Shown: positions 23,483 through 33,299 of the stretch, one piece after another
Layout: each line of letters starts with the position of its first letter
How positions within the stretch are numbered: position 1 is the first letter of the stretch
Assembly: GCA_002454815.1 (NCBI GenBank)
Contig: DKJL01000010.1
Coordinates: 324,054-388,053, forward strand
Reading direction: 5' to 3'
Length of the DNA stretch: 64,000 bases
From: Flavobacteriales bacterium UBA6693
Lineage (GTDB): Bacteria > Bacteroidota > Bacteroidia > Flavobacteriales > Weeksellaceae
Notes under the pieces: model-generated
Told to the model about the DNA's origin: nothing
Databases searched by the model: none
The model's input: only the letters and a program-made list of their open reading frames with translations
Position numbers and translations under genes: made by a program

Positions 23483-24520
23483 TTGGATCAGGTAAATACT
23501 AAATTCACGCTAAGAACAGCGCTTACCATTGTTGTTTCTTTTGGCATCGCCGCACTTTTTATGTGGTGGGCGCTGCAGGACATGGAATTCAGAAAGATCA
23601 GCGGATACTTTGCGGAAGCTAATTATTTCTGGGTTTTTGTCGCCTCGGTTTTCGGTTTATTGGCGTATTGGTTTCGCGCTGTACGCTGGAATTTATTGCT
23701 CGAGCCTCTGGGTCATACGATTTCAACATCCAATTCTTTCTGGACGATTTCTTTTGGTTATTTGATGAACCTTACCATTCCGCGCAGTGGGGAAGTGGCG
23801 CGTGCTACGGCACTCTTCGGCGTAGAAAAGGTTCCGGTCGATGAGTCCTTTGGAACCATTATTCTGGAACGTGTAGTGGATCTTTTGTGTATGCTCGTAT
23901 TTTTGATGCTGGCGCTGATTTTCCGCTATAATGCCATCATCAGTTTTTACCGATACATCACCGAGGAGAAAGGAAAAACCGCTGATGCTTCACAAAGTCC
24001 GATACTCTACATCGTCGCGATTGCCGGTATTGTATTTTTTCTGTCATTTGTAATTTTCCGTAAACATCTTGAAAGATTTACGCTTTATCAGAAGGTCCAG
24101 AATTTCATCTCGGGCATTTTACTGGGATTAAAATCAATTCTTCGTCTGCGTCAAAAGCAGCGCTTCCTGTGGTACACGATCGCGATTTGGCTCTGCTATT
24201 ATTTAGCGGCTTATTTGGTTTGTTTCGCCTTGCCCGCGACTTCAGAATTTGGTCTCGCAGACGGTTTTTTCATTATCGTAGTAGGAACGCTGGGAATGAT
24301 GGTGCCGGCCTCCGGCGGAATTGGCGCCTTCCATCTTGCTCTGAAATTTGGCATCATGGCCCTGTGGCTGTCGATGGGCCGCGATCCTGTGGAAGGCGGT
24401 GATATCGGCTTGTCTTACGCTTTTATTTCCCATACCATGCAGCTGGTTATTATGCTCGTTATGGGCGCCCTCTCTATTCCCATGCTGGCTAGAGCGAGAG
24501 CTCAGATTAGCCGTCAATAA
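23483..24520 (+). CDS. YbhN/UPF0104-type integral membrane protein (lysylphosphatidylglycerol synthase TM region)
   Basis: 345 residues with about eight helices. Marks: LLAYWFRAVRWNLLLEPLG, FGYLMNLTIPRSGEVARATAL and GTLGMMVPASGGIGAFHLALK, the conserved core shared with the MprF membrane half. Such proteins are thought to move or flip lipids or isoprenoid intermediates; no synthase domain is attached, so it is not an aminoacyl-lipid synthase. The start is a TTG at 23483: upstream in-frame codons offer no ATG and the N-terminal cytoplasmic stretch is needed before the first helix. It is 24 bp after panD. Confidence 0.85.
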   Translation: MDQVNTKFTLRTALTIVVSFGIAALFMWWALQDMEFRKISGYFAEANYFWVFVASVFGLLAYWFRAVRWNLLLEPLGHTISTSNSFWTISFGYLMNLTIPRSGEVARATALFGVEKVPVDESFGTIILERVVDLLCMLVFLMLALIFRYNAIISFYRYITEEKGKTADASQSPILYIVAIAGIVFFLSFVIFRKHLERFTLYQKVQNFISGILLGLKSILRLRQKQRFLWYTIAIWLCYYLAAYLVCFALPATSEFGLADGFFIIVVGTLGMMVPASGGIGAFHLALKFGIMALWLSMGRDPVEGGDIGLSYAFISHTMQLVIMLVMGALSIPMLARARAQISRQ

Positions 24521-24582
24521 GAAGCTGATCTCAGCGAAATTTCCGGTAACTGATAGCATTTTTTTTGATTTTTACTTAAAAT

Positions 24583-24612
24583 AAAAAAACCCGTTACGAA
24601 ACGGGCTTTTCT
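24583..24612. terminator. Bidirectional terminator between the YbhN-like and M3 peptidase genes
   Basis: CCCGTT (24590-24595) pairs with AACGGG (24600-24605); T-rich runs follow on each strand, the stronger (T7) on the minus strand for the peptidase gene. Confidence 0.88.
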
Positions 24613-24616
24613 GTTT

Positions 24617-26626
24617 TTAGTTGCCAAACGCCCGGATCAGCAAACTTTCGACTTGCGGCTCGCGGCCGCGGAATTCTTTGTACAGTTCCATAGGATCTTT
24701 TGTCCCGCCCGCAGCGAGCATTTTCTTATATTTCGCGGCAATTTCGGAATTAAAAATACCGTTTTCTTTAAAATAATTAAATGCGTCAGCATCAAGCACC
24801 TCCGCCCACTTATAAGAATAATAACCCGCCGAATAGCCGCCCTGGAAAATATGAGAAAAACTGGTGCTCATCAGCGTATCCGGGTTGCTTGGGTAGAGAT
24901 GCGTTGCTTTGGTTTCTTCGGTTTCAAATGTTTTAATATCACCGATTTTCTCCCTGGTATGGTAGCTCATATCCAACAGTCCAAAACCGATTTGTCGCAC
25001 GGTTTGATAACCTTCCATGAAATTTTTTGATGCATTGATTTTGTTGATTTTTTCCGCCGGCAAAACTTCTCCGCTTTGATAGTGCTGAGCAAATGTCTGC
25101 AGGAACTCCGGTTCATAGCAATAATTTTCCAGGAACTGCGACGGCAATTCGACAAAATCCCATTTCACCGAGGTGCCCGAAAGATTCGGATAAGTGGTAT
25201 TGGCCAAAACGCCGTGCAGCGCGTGCCCGAACTCGTGAAAAAGCGTAGTGACCTCCTGAAAGGTGAGCAGACTTGGCGTTTGCCCGGCAGGTTTGGTAAA
25301 ATTACAAACGACTGAGATATGGGGGCGATGGTTTTCGCCGTTTTTCTTGAACTGGTTTCGGAAACTCGTCATCCAGGCGCCGGCGCGTTTTCCTTTCCGC
25401 GGAAAATAATCGGCGTAGAGAAGTGCTTTAAATCCGCCGTCTTCGAAGATTTCGTACGTTTTTACGTCATCATGATATTTCGGTACGTCGGCAGTTTCCC
25501 GGAAGTCGAGACCAAACAGCGTTTTGGCCAAACGGAAAACGGCTTCCTGCACTCGTTCTAAGGGAAAGAACGGTTTCAGTTCCTCATCATCAATGTCAAA
25601 TTTTTGCTTTCGAAGTTTTTCTGCGTAGAAAGCATGATCGTAACTTTGAATATCATCAATGCCATCCGCTTTGGCGAGTGCGGCAAGTTCTTCAATTTCT
25701 GTTCCGGCAAACGGTTTGGCTTTTTCCAGTAAATCGTTAAGGAATTTTGTGACGTCGGCCGGCGATTTTGCCATTCTTTCTTCCAATACAAAATCGGCGT
25801 AAGTAGCGTAGCCTAAAAGCTTGGCTTTCTGCTGTTTAAGTTCAATGATTTCTCGGATAAGGTTTTGGTTGTCGTAGTCGTTGTTCTGAAAGCCTTTTTT
25901 GCCGTTGGCCAAGGCCAGTTCTTTCCGCAGTGCACGGTTTTCCGCATACGTCATAGCCGGCATATAGCTGGGATATTGCAGCGTAAGAACAAATCCGTCA
26001 AGTCCGCGCTCTTTCGCTTCGTCACGGTAAGATTGCAATATGGCTTCGGGAAGGCCTGCGAGTTCGGTTTCGTCGGTAATATGTCTGTAGTAAGAATTGG
26101 TTTCAGCGAGAACATTTTCACCAAACTGCAGAGATTTTTGCGCCAGCTGAACGCTGATATCTTTGAATTTTTCTTTGTCACCATCGGTTAGCAAAGCACC
26201 GCTACGGACGAAACCTTTATAAGTTTCTTCCAACAGCATCCGTTGTTCATTATTTTGATTTAAATTTTGGTCGTAAACGGCTTTCACTTTGGAAAAAAGT
26301 TTCGCGTTTTGAGAGATTCGTGCGGAAAATTCAGTCAGTAACGGAGAAACCTGTTGGGCGATCTTCTGAATTTCGTCATTCGTTTCAGCAGAATTCAAAT
26401 TAAAAAAAATGCTTGAAACGATGTCCAGTTGCTGTCCTGAAAAGGCGAGTGCCTCAATAACGTTTTCGAATGTTGGCTCCGCTGTGTTTTGAACAATCTC
26501 GTTAATTTCCTGCTCAGACTGTTCGATAAGTTGCTTAAAAGCAGGCATAAAATGTTGTTCCTGAATTTTATCAAACGGTGCAGCATCGTGTAGGGTAGAA
26601 AATGGTTGTAACAGTGGATTTTGCAT
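24617..26626 (-). CDS. M3 family metallopeptidase (oligopeptidase A / Dcp-like)
   Basis: 669 residues. The zinc motif TLFHEFGHALHG sits near residue 463, with the third ligand region following in DFVELPSQFLENY. The long helical N-terminus (PTFENVIEALAFSGQQLD) is typical of the OpdA/Dcp group. There is no signal peptide, so it degrades short peptides in the cytoplasm. I use the ATG at 26626 (MQNPLLQPFSTLHD) rather than an upstream in-frame TTG at 26653. Confidence 0.95.
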   Translation of the reverse strand: MQNPLLQPFSTLHDAAPFDKIQEQHFMPAFKQLIEQSEQEINEIVQNTAEPTFENVIEALAFSGQQLDIVSSIFFNLNSAETNDEIQKIAQQVSPLLTEFSARISQNAKLFSKVKAVYDQNLNQNNEQRMLLEETYKGFVRSGALLTDGDKEKFKDISVQLAQKSLQFGENVLAETNSYYRHITDETELAGLPEAILQSYRDEAKERGLDGFVLTLQYPSYMPAMTYAENRALRKELALANGKKGFQNNDYDNQNLIREIIELKQQKAKLLGYATYADFVLEERMAKSPADVTKFLNDLLEKAKPFAGTEIEELAALAKADGIDDIQSYDHAFYAEKLRKQKFDIDDEELKPFFPLERVQEAVFRLAKTLFGLDFRETADVPKYHDDVKTYEIFEDGGFKALLYADYFPRKGKRAGAWMTSFRNQFKKNGENHRPHISVVCNFTKPAGQTPSLLTFQEVTTLFHEFGHALHGVLANTTYPNLSGTSVKWDFVELPSQFLENYCYEPEFLQTFAQHYQSGEVLPAEKINKINASKNFMEGYQTVRQIGFGLLDMSYHTREKIGDIKTFETEETKATHLYPSNPDTLMSTSFSHIFQGGYSAGYYSYKWAEVLDADAFNYFKENGIFNSEIAAKYKKMLAAGGTKDPMELYKEFRGREPQVESLLIRAFGN

Positions 26627-26861
26627 AAATAAATTATTTGGGTAATGCTGCAATTTACGGAAAAATAGCGGTCTTGATTTGCTTTAATTGTTTTTCGTAA
26701 ATCGCTGCGCGAGATAAATTCCAGTCGAGCAAAATTTCGGCGCGGGCAAAAACTCAGGAATAATTTAAGGAAAACAGGCATTGATAAATATTCTTAAATC
26801 CTATTCGGTTTAAATATGAAAAAGTAACAACGCCGGAATGCAGCAGCTGAAATAATTACCT

Positions 26862-26869
26862 TAAATTTG
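26862..26869 (+). promoter_or_regulatory. -7 element upstream of the DUF6263-like lipoprotein gene
   Basis: TAAATTTG, 56 bp before the ATG at 26926. The rest of 26627-26925 contains no recognisable gene. Confidence 0.45.
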
Positions 26870-26925
26870 TCGCTTATCGCGCGCGACCCACTTTGCTGCG
26901 CTATTAAAAAACAGAAAACAGACCT

Positions 26926-27999
26926 ATGAGAAAATTAACAGCCATCGCGCTTATTGCTATAACTTTCACCGCTTGCAAAAAAGAAACAAAATCAGTTACA
27001 AAAGTTGATCCGGTAACGGGCGAAACCGTGACGGTGGAAGTTCCGGTAAATGATTCTGCTGCAACAGTCGGCGAGGCGCCCGCTTCGGTACAGAACACTG
27101 CAAAACCGGCAATCTACGCTGAAAATGGTTTGTACAAGCAGACTTTTAAACTCGAAAAAGGAAAAACCTATCCCCTGATCACCAAGCAAAAAGATGTGCA
27201 AACGGTAACCGGTCCCGACGGGAAAACGCAAAGTGGCACCAGTGAAATGACGGATGAAATGTCCTTTACGGTAAACGATGTGAAGGATGGCGTGTACGAC
27301 ATATCAATCAATCTGCTGGGCAAACGCAACGGCCAATCCGCGAATGGAAAATCGGTTTCGGTGGATACGGGACAGGCGGAGCCAAAAGATGAACAGCTGA
27401 AAATGATGTGGAAAGTAAATAAGGCGCTCGTCGGCAACAAACTGATGATGAAAATGGATACGACGGGGAAAGTAATTTCCATCACCGGTTTTGATCCTGT
27501 TTACAAAAAAGTGAACGCAGCCGTGGCAGGAGCGATTACCGATGCAAAAGACCGAACGGCGTTCAGCAACAGTTTTAAGCAAAGTTTTAACGAAAAAGTA
27601 CTGCGTGAACAGTTTGATAAAAATTTGGTTTTAATTCCAAAAAAAGGGGTGAAGATTGGTGAATCCTGGACGAACAGTGAAAACGCTTCTCCCGACGGAA
27701 AAATAAAACTTACCACTACGTACACTTTAAAGAACGTAAACAACGGCGTGGCCGAAGTTTCCGTTTCCGGGGGTATTCCGAAAAAATCTGACAAACAGAC
27801 GCAGGAAGGCATTACCCGCTCGATGTCGTCTGAACTGTCGCAAAACGGGAAGATATTGCTGGACGAACAGACCGGTTGGGTGAAAAATCAAACGATTAAT
27901 GTAAAGACCACACAATCTGAAACGCTGTCGGATGGCAAGCAATCTCAGACAATGAAGTCCACTTCGAACTCTACGGTCAACGTAAATCCCGGCTCGTAA
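26926..27999 (+). CDS. Lipoprotein, DUF6263-like
   Basis: 357 residues with a lipoprotein signal: hydrophobic TAIALIAITFTAC, lipidation at Cys17. The body is beta-rich, with LYKQTFKLEKGKTYPLITKQ near 75, and MKMDTTGKVISITGFDPV and IPKKGVKIGESWTN later, a layout I associate with DUF6263. The function is unknown. It is exported and probably anchored in the outer membrane facing the periplasm or surface. The C-terminus is rich in Ser, Thr and Lys. It heads a plus-strand run DUF6263-DUF4834-YfhO-GT4 with short spacings. Confidence 0.75.
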   Translation: MRKLTAIALIAITFTACKKETKSVTKVDPVTGETVTVEVPVNDSAATVGEAPASVQNTAKPAIYAENGLYKQTFKLEKGKTYPLITKQKDVQTVTGPDGKTQSGTSEMTDEMSFTVNDVKDGVYDISINLLGKRNGQSANGKSVSVDTGQAEPKDEQLKMMWKVNKALVGNKLMMKMDTTGKVISITGFDPVYKKVNAAVAGAITDAKDRTAFSNSFKQSFNEKVLREQFDKNLVLIPKKGVKIGESWTNSENASPDGKIKLTTTYTLKNVNNGVAEVSVSGGIPKKSDKQTQEGITRSMSSELSQNGKILLDEQTGWVKNQTINVKTTQSETLSDGKQSQTMKSTSNSTVNVNPGS

Positions 28000-28046
28000 T
28001 TATTATCCGGCGGTGGCCGGAAGCTCATTTTTATAGAAAACACGAC

Positions 28047-28268
28047 ATGAAATTTATTTTAGAATTAATTCTTACGACGGTCATCATTTTTTTCGTCTGG
28101 AATTTTTTAAAAAGAATCTTTTTCACCACACTTTTCAAGTTTCCCAGACGGCCGGCGCCGCACGAAGATGTGCGGCAGCAGAAAACGAAAAAGAAACTTG
28201 ATTCGGAACTGAACTGGGATGCCGAAACGGTGGATTATGAAGAGATAAAAGAAAACGACACCAAATAA
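28047..28268 (+). CDS. DUF4834 small membrane protein
   Basis: 73 residues with one N-terminal membrane helix (FILELILTTVIIFFVWNFL), then KRIFFTTLFKFPRRP and a charged tail ending in DAETVDYEEIKE. This matches DUF4834, a Bacteroidota-only family of unknown role. It lies 38 bp before yfhO, a neighbour pair that I recall as common in flavobacteria, so it may assist that membrane enzyme. Confidence 0.82.
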   Translation: MKFILELILTTVIIFFVWNFLKRIFFTTLFKFPRRPAPHEDVRQQKTKKKLDSELNWDAETVDYEEIKENDTK

Positions 28269-28306
28269 AACGTTGCTGATTCCAGCATTTTTTCACTAAA
28301 ATATTT

Positions 28307-30868
28307 ATGGCTCCAAAGTACCGTAATCTTATCATCTGCGCCGCTGCGCTGCTTCTGTTTATTGTCGTGGCACTCGTCTACGCGAATCCCGTCCTGACCG
28401 GCAAACAACTTTTTCAGCACGACATTGTGCAGTACAAAGGCGGAGCAAAAGAGTTGCTGGATTATCGGGCAGAACACGGTAAAGAAACGTACTGGAGCGA
28501 TTCCATGTTTGGAGGGATGCCGACTTACCAAATGGGCGCACAGTTTCGTGGCGACGTCATCAAAAATATCGACAACCTGCTGAATTTCCTTCCGAAGCCG
28601 GCGAATTATCTTTTCCTGCTTTTTTCAGGATTTTTCTTGCTGGGTATTGTGGCAGTACGCGACTGGCGCTTTGCGTTACTGGGTGCTAGTTTTTTCGGCT
28701 TGTCAACGTATTTCTATATCGCTTTGGCGGCCGGGCACAATGGTAAAATCCACACCGTCGCCTATTTTGCACCGTTGCTGGCTGGGGTCTTGCTCGTTTA
28801 CATTCGTCGGAAATATGTGGTCGGCTTTATTGTCACGTCACTCTTTATGGGACTGCAGATTGCAGCGAATCACCCGCAGATGACGTATTATCTTTTCATT
28901 GCGCTGGCGTTTCTTTTCCTTTCGGAACTCGTGAGGGCGATCACAAAACGTACTGACTGGCGGCATTTCGGTATTTCAACCGGTATCCTGGCGCTGGCTT
29001 TTACGCTTGGCGTCGGCATGAACTCCCAAAGACTCATGGCCAACTCGGAATACGTTACAGAAACCGTTCGCGGCAAGCAAATACTTAATACCGACAGTCA
29101 TACCTCGGGCAACTCCGGGATGGACAAAGAAAGTATGCTCATGTGGAGCTATGGAAAACTGGAAACGCTGAATCTTTTTATTCCACGCCTCATGGGCGGC
29201 TCCAGCAATGAAGCGGGATCCGATGAAATGATGGCACGCGTACAGGAATTGGTGCAGAGTAACGTAAGCTCTCAGGAAGAAATGGACCGCATCGGTAAAG
29301 GTTTCGGCTCGCTTACGTATTGGGGCGAGCAGCCCGGCACCTCCGGACCGGCCTATCAGGGTGCGGTAGTCTGTTTTTTGGCACTGCTTGGTTTTTTCTT
29401 TGCCCGCAAAAAATATCGTTATTGGATTTTAGGCGCCTTCGTGCTTACTGTGCTTCTTGCCTGGGGAAGTAATTTCCTTTTCGTCTCCGATTTTTTCATC
29501 GATTATGTTCCGTTTTATAACAAGTTTAGAGCGCCAAGTTCTGTTTTGGTCATACCTGAACTTTTGCTGCCGTTAATTGCTATTTTGGGGCTATATCGGT
29601 TTTTGAACGGGAATTTAAATACCGACACAGAAGTACTGGACGATGTGCGCAGGCAAAAAATTCTGCTTTATGTGTCAGCGGCGGTCTTAGGTTTTACCGT
29701 ACTGCTTTTGCTTGGTGGCAAATCCATACTGGGTTTTTATACGCAGCGCGAAAAAACTTATCTGCCGCCTTACCTTCTTGATTTTCTGGTGGACGAGCGT
29801 TACGGTATGTTCGCCGCCGACGCGGTGAAAGCCATAATTTTCGTGGGCATTACTGCCGGCGTTTTATATTTAAATTTAAAGAAAAAAATCAGCGTCAATG
29901 TCGCGCTTCTGATCATCGGGCTCGTCAGTCTTTTTGATTTATGGAGTGTGGACCGCCTTTACTTGAACAACGATAATTTCATCGACCGTTCATTCACAGA
30001 AAATCCTTTTCAGACCGAAAATTCGGATTTGCTGATGCAGAAAGTCGGCGATAATGCGAATTTAAGAACGCTGCTGGAACATGCAACCGTAAATAAAACC
30101 TTGGAAACGCTCAGCGACAAGGATCCGTCGCACTATCGTATTTATAACCAAACGCTGGGCGCCTTTGGTGAAACCAATACTTCTTATTTCAAATCGTCCG
30201 TCGGTGGTTATCATGCGGTGAAGTTGCGCCGTTATGACGACCTTATTAACGAATATTTTGGCAAAATGGATACCGCCAAGGTGCCGCGCATTTTGAATAT
30301 GCTGAATGTAAAGTACATGATTTTTGGTTCTCCCGAAGATCCGCAACCAGTGGTCAATGCGGATGCCAACGGCAATGCGTGGTTTGTTTCCGATATTATT
30401 ATCGCCAAAACTCCAAATGAAGAATTGGATTTAATTGGCACGACCGACACCAAAAAGACTGCTGTGATCGGTTCAGAAGATGCCGATTATTTTCAGAGTA
30501 AAGCAATGAAGTCTGATTCCACTGCATTTTTGAATCTGGAAAAATATCAGGCTGATCAGCTGGAATTCAGTACCCAGTCGCAGACGCCGCAACTTGCCGT
30601 TTTTTCGGAAATCTACTACCCGAAAGGCTGGAAAGTTTTTATTGACGACCAGCAAGTGCCGTACATCAAAGCCAATTACCTGCTGCGCGCGGTACATGTA
30701 CCAGCAGGAAAACACAGCGTGAAAATGATTTTTGCACCGGAAGTAATCGCAACCGGTAAAATTATTTCGATGATTGCTTTCTTTTTATTTCTAATCCTTT
30801 CAACCGGCGGACTTTACTGGATTTATCGCGAAAGAAAGAAAGTGGTCGTTGAACCTTTAGTTCAATAA
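28307..30868 (+). CDS. YfhO-family membrane protein (GT-C-like glycosyltransferase)
   Basis: 853 residues: N-terminal helix, a loop with FQHDIVQYKGGAKELLDYR and SDSMFGGMPTYQMGAQFRG carrying the acidic residues of GT-C enzymes, about 12 helices in total, then a periplasmic C-terminal domain (FSEIYYPKGWKVFIDDQQVP) before a final helix. YfhO proteins are linked to glycosylation of lipoteichoic acid or cell-surface polymers in Firmicutes; in Bacteroidota the acceptor is unknown. Its stop codon overlaps the ATG of the GT4 gene (TAATG), indicating translational coupling and a shared pathway. Confidence 0.9.
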   Translation: MAPKYRNLIICAAALLLFIVVALVYANPVLTGKQLFQHDIVQYKGGAKELLDYRAEHGKETYWSDSMFGGMPTYQMGAQFRGDVIKNIDNLLNFLPKPANYLFLLFSGFFLLGIVAVRDWRFALLGASFFGLSTYFYIALAAGHNGKIHTVAYFAPLLAGVLLVYIRRKYVVGFIVTSLFMGLQIAANHPQMTYYLFIALAFLFLSELVRAITKRTDWRHFGISTGILALAFTLGVGMNSQRLMANSEYVTETVRGKQILNTDSHTSGNSGMDKESMLMWSYGKLETLNLFIPRLMGGSSNEAGSDEMMARVQELVQSNVSSQEEMDRIGKGFGSLTYWGEQPGTSGPAYQGAVVCFLALLGFFFARKKYRYWILGAFVLTVLLAWGSNFLFVSDFFIDYVPFYNKFRAPSSVLVIPELLLPLIAILGLYRFLNGNLNTDTEVLDDVRRQKILLYVSAAVLGFTVLLLLGGKSILGFYTQREKTYLPPYLLDFLVDERYGMFAADAVKAIIFVGITAGVLYLNLKKKISVNVALLIIGLVSLFDLWSVDRLYLNNDNFIDRSFTENPFQTENSDLLMQKVGDNANLRTLLEHATVNKTLETLSDKDPSHYRIYNQTLGAFGETNTSYFKSSVGGYHAVKLRRYDDLINEYFGKMDTAKVPRILNMLNVKYMIFGSPEDPQPVVNADANGNAWFVSDIIIAKTPNEELDLIGTTDTKKTAVIGSEDADYFQSKAMKSDSTAFLNLEKYQADQLEFSTQSQTPQLAVFSEIYYPKGWKVFIDDQQVPYIKANYLLRAVHVPAGKHSVKMIFAPEVIATGKIISMIAFFLFLILSTGGLYWIYRERKKVVVEPLVQ

Positions 30869-32190
30869 TGACTCTGCGGAAGAAGATACTCGTTATTACT
30901 TATTATTGGCCACCTGCCGGCGGGCCCGGTGTTCAGCGTTGGCTGAAATTTGTAAAATATTTGCCGGAATTCGGCTGGGAACCTACCGTATTTATCCCGC
31001 AAAATGCAAGCTATCCGATTGTTGACGATACTTTATCAGGCGAAATTTCTGCTGACTTAAAAATACTGCGCCAACCGATCTGGGAGCCTTATCACCTGGC
31101 GGAACTTTTCGGAAAAAGCAACAAAAAGTTTAAAGCAGGCCAGTTCGACGTAGCTGAAAATCAGTCGTGGAAATCAAAACTGTCGATCTGGGTGCGCGGA
31201 AATTTCTTTATTCCCGATGCGAGGATTTTCTGGGTAAAACCGTCGGTGCGACGACTGAAGAAATATTTAGAAGAAAATAATTTCGATGCGATTGCAACTA
31301 CCGGCCCGCCGCATTCCGTTCATCTTATCGGCTTGGCGCTCAAAAAGCATTTCCCGGATTTGCCTTGGGTGGCCGACTTCCGCGATCCGTGGACCGAAAT
31401 TTCCTACTATCAACATTTAAAATTAACTCAAAGCGCCGACCGAAAACATCGTGCGTTAGAACAGGAAGTTTTTAAAACTGCCAATGTAACGCTGGCCACA
31501 AGTTATGCGGACGCTGAGAACTTCAGCGCGCAAGGTGCACACGCGGTCTGTATTACTAACGGCTTCGATTTAAATACTTCCCAAATACAAAATAGAGCGG
31601 CTTTTCGTTCGGATCAGTTTACATTGTCTTACATCGGAGTGCTTGAACAACTTCGCAATCCCGTGATTCTTTGGCAGCAATTAGAGCAGATTTTGCACGA
31701 AAACAAAGATTTTAAAAAACATTTTGTGTTGAAGTTCGTCGGGCGAATTGATGATCAGATTTTGGCAAAACTGCAGTCGGACAACCTTGGTGACCATATC
31801 GAAAACAAAGGTTATTTATCGCACGGCGAAGCTAATCAGGAAATGAAAACGTCTGAACTTCTGCTGATCACTAATTTCGCCGACGAACGTTCCAAAGGAA
31901 TTATTCCCGGAAAAATATTTGAATATCTTGCTGCAGGTAAAGAAATTTTATCCTTTGGGCCGGCCGGCAGCGACGTTCAAAAAATTATGGAGGAAACAAA
32001 CGCCGGAAAACACTTTACACACAGTGCAGATGCCGAAACTTTAAAAAGATACCTCCTCGAAAGATTTGAGCTTTGGAAAAATGGCAGCACAGAAATTCAA
32101 AAACGCGACATACAGCAATTTTCACGACGTAATCTTACCGCGTCGCTGGCAGAATTACTTAATTCATTGCTGGCAGAAAATAAACAATAG
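30868..32190 (+). CDS. Glycosyltransferase family 4 protein
   Basis: 440 residues, GT-B fold. N-terminal ILVITYYWPPAGGPGVQRWLK is the usual opening; DLPWVADFRDPWTEI is in the acceptor domain; the nucleotide-sugar half has FTLSYIGVLEQLRNP, and GIIPGKIFEYLAAGKEILSFG carries the E-x7-E-type region. It is a cytoplasmic or membrane-edge enzyme making a surface or LPS glycan. It overlaps yfhO by one base, so the two probably act in the same glycan pathway; the sugar cannot be assigned. Confidence 0.9.
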   Translation: MTLRKKILVITYYWPPAGGPGVQRWLKFVKYLPEFGWEPTVFIPQNASYPIVDDTLSGEISADLKILRQPIWEPYHLAELFGKSNKKFKAGQFDVAENQSWKSKLSIWVRGNFFIPDARIFWVKPSVRRLKKYLEENNFDAIATTGPPHSVHLIGLALKKHFPDLPWVADFRDPWTEISYYQHLKLTQSADRKHRALEQEVFKTANVTLATSYADAENFSAQGAHAVCITNGFDLNTSQIQNRAAFRSDQFTLSYIGVLEQLRNPVILWQQLEQILHENKDFKKHFVLKFVGRIDDQILAKLQSDNLGDHIENKGYLSHGEANQEMKTSELLLITNFADERSKGIIPGKIFEYLAAGKEILSFGPAGSDVQKIMEETNAGKHFTHSADAETLKRYLLERFELWKNGSTEIQKRDIQQFSRRNLTASLAELLNSLLAENKQ

Positions 32191-32198
32191 CCGGACAC

Positions 32199-32230
32199 AA
32201 AAAAAAACCGGAGCAGCGGTCCGGTTTGAA
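32199..32230. terminator. Bidirectional terminator
   Basis: AACCGGA and TCCGGTT pair around GCAGCGG; the minus strand then has a run of nine T (for the cysteine synthase-like gene). Serves the converging GT4 and PLP enzyme genes. Confidence 0.9.
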
Positions 32231-32243
32231 GTTTTACTGAAGG

Positions 32244-33224
32244 CTAGAGCCAGCCCATTTCTTTCATCCATTCGTCGTTGTACACTTTGCCCACGTAGCG
32301 GGAACCATGATCGTGCAGCAGCACAACCACAATGTCATCTTTGGTAAAACGGTCTTTCATCTGCACCAGCGCTGCAATGGCGCTTCCGGCGGAATAACCG
32401 CAGAAAATCCCTTCTTCCTTGGCGAGTTTTCTGGCGTATAGGGCGCCATCTTTGTCCGTTACTTTTTCAAAATGATCGATGACTGACATGTCGTAATTTT
32501 CCGGAATAATATCTTCGCCAATACCTTCGGTTAGATAAGAATAAGCGTTTTCCGGATTAAATTTTCCTGTCTCGTGGTATTCTTTTAAAATCGATCCGTG
32601 CGTATCGACCCCGATAATCTGGATGTCCGGATTTTTTTCCTTGAAAAAGCGCCCGCAACCTGTCACCGTTCCGCCCGTCCCGGCACCCGCCACGAAGTGG
32701 GTCAGTTTTCCGTCAGTTTGCGCCCAAATTTCGGGAGCAGTCGATTCATAATGCGCTTGCCTGTTGGAGAGGTTATCGTACTGATTAACGTACCACGAAT
32801 TTTCGGTTTCTTCTGCCAACCTTCGCGAAACACTGTAATAAGACCGCGGATCTTCCGGCGTTACGTCGGTAGGGCAGACGACCACTTCCGCACCAACTGC
32901 TTTCAAAATATCATTTTTCTCTTTCGACTGTTTCGAATTGGTAACGAAAATACATTGGTAGCCTTTGACGATTGCGGCCAGGGCAAGGCCCATTCCCGTA
33001 TTTCCGCTGGTACCTTCGATGATGACACCGCCCGGTTTTAGCCGTCCGTCTTTTTCGGCATCTTCCACCATTTTTACGGCCATGCGGTCTTTCACCGAAT
33101 TTCCGGGGTTAAAGGTTTCAATCTTAGCTAAGACAAGCGCCGGAAAATCTTCACCCAAGACCTTATTAAGTTTAACCAGAGGAGTATTACCGATGGTTCC
33201 GAGTATGTTTTCTGAATAATTCAT
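32244..33224 (-). CDS. PLP-dependent cysteine synthase / cystathionine beta-synthase-like enzyme
   Basis: 326 residues, fold type II. Lys45 in NPGNSVKDRMA is the PLP lysine, EGTSGNTGMGLA binds the substrate carboxylate, and GAGTGGTVTG holds the phosphate. The C-terminal LLHDHGSRYVGKVYNDEWM is closer to the catalytic core of cystathionine beta-synthases than to CysK, but no CBS regulatory domains follow. It makes cysteine from O-acetylserine or cystathionine from serine plus homocysteine; I cannot decide between them. The ATG at 33224 (MNYSENILGTIGNTPLV) is chosen over 33257. A -7 element is at 33280-33287. Confidence 0.9.
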   Translation of the reverse strand: MNYSENILGTIGNTPLVKLNKVLGEDFPALVLAKIETFNPGNSVKDRMAVKMVEDAEKDGRLKPGGVIIEGTSGNTGMGLALAAIVKGYQCIFVTNSKQSKEKNDILKAVGAEVVVCPTDVTPEDPRSYYSVSRRLAEETENSWYVNQYDNLSNRQAHYESTAPEIWAQTDGKLTHFVAGAGTGGTVTGCGRFFKEKNPDIQIIGVDTHGSILKEYHETGKFNPENAYSYLTEGIGEDIIPENYDMSVIDHFEKVTDKDGALYARKLAKEEGIFCGYSAGSAIAALVQMKDRFTKDDIVVVLLHDHGSRYVGKVYNDEWMKEMGWL

Positions 33225-33279
33225 ATCTATTTTTACATTTATCAATTTCGTAAGCAAATCGTTTTAAATTACGAATATG

Positions 33280-33287
33280 CAAAGTTA
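33280..33287 (-). promoter_or_regulatory. -7 element of the cysteine synthase-like gene
   Basis: TAACTTTG on the minus strand, 56 bp before the ATG at 33224; it lies just beyond the stop of the upstream permease gene. Confidence 0.45.
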
Positions 33288-33299
33288 ATTGTTTTTGAC

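Noticed and set aside
26627..26653. TTG-started extension of the M3 peptidase
   Set aside because: An ATG at 26626 gives the usual family N-terminus; the extra nine residues have no support.
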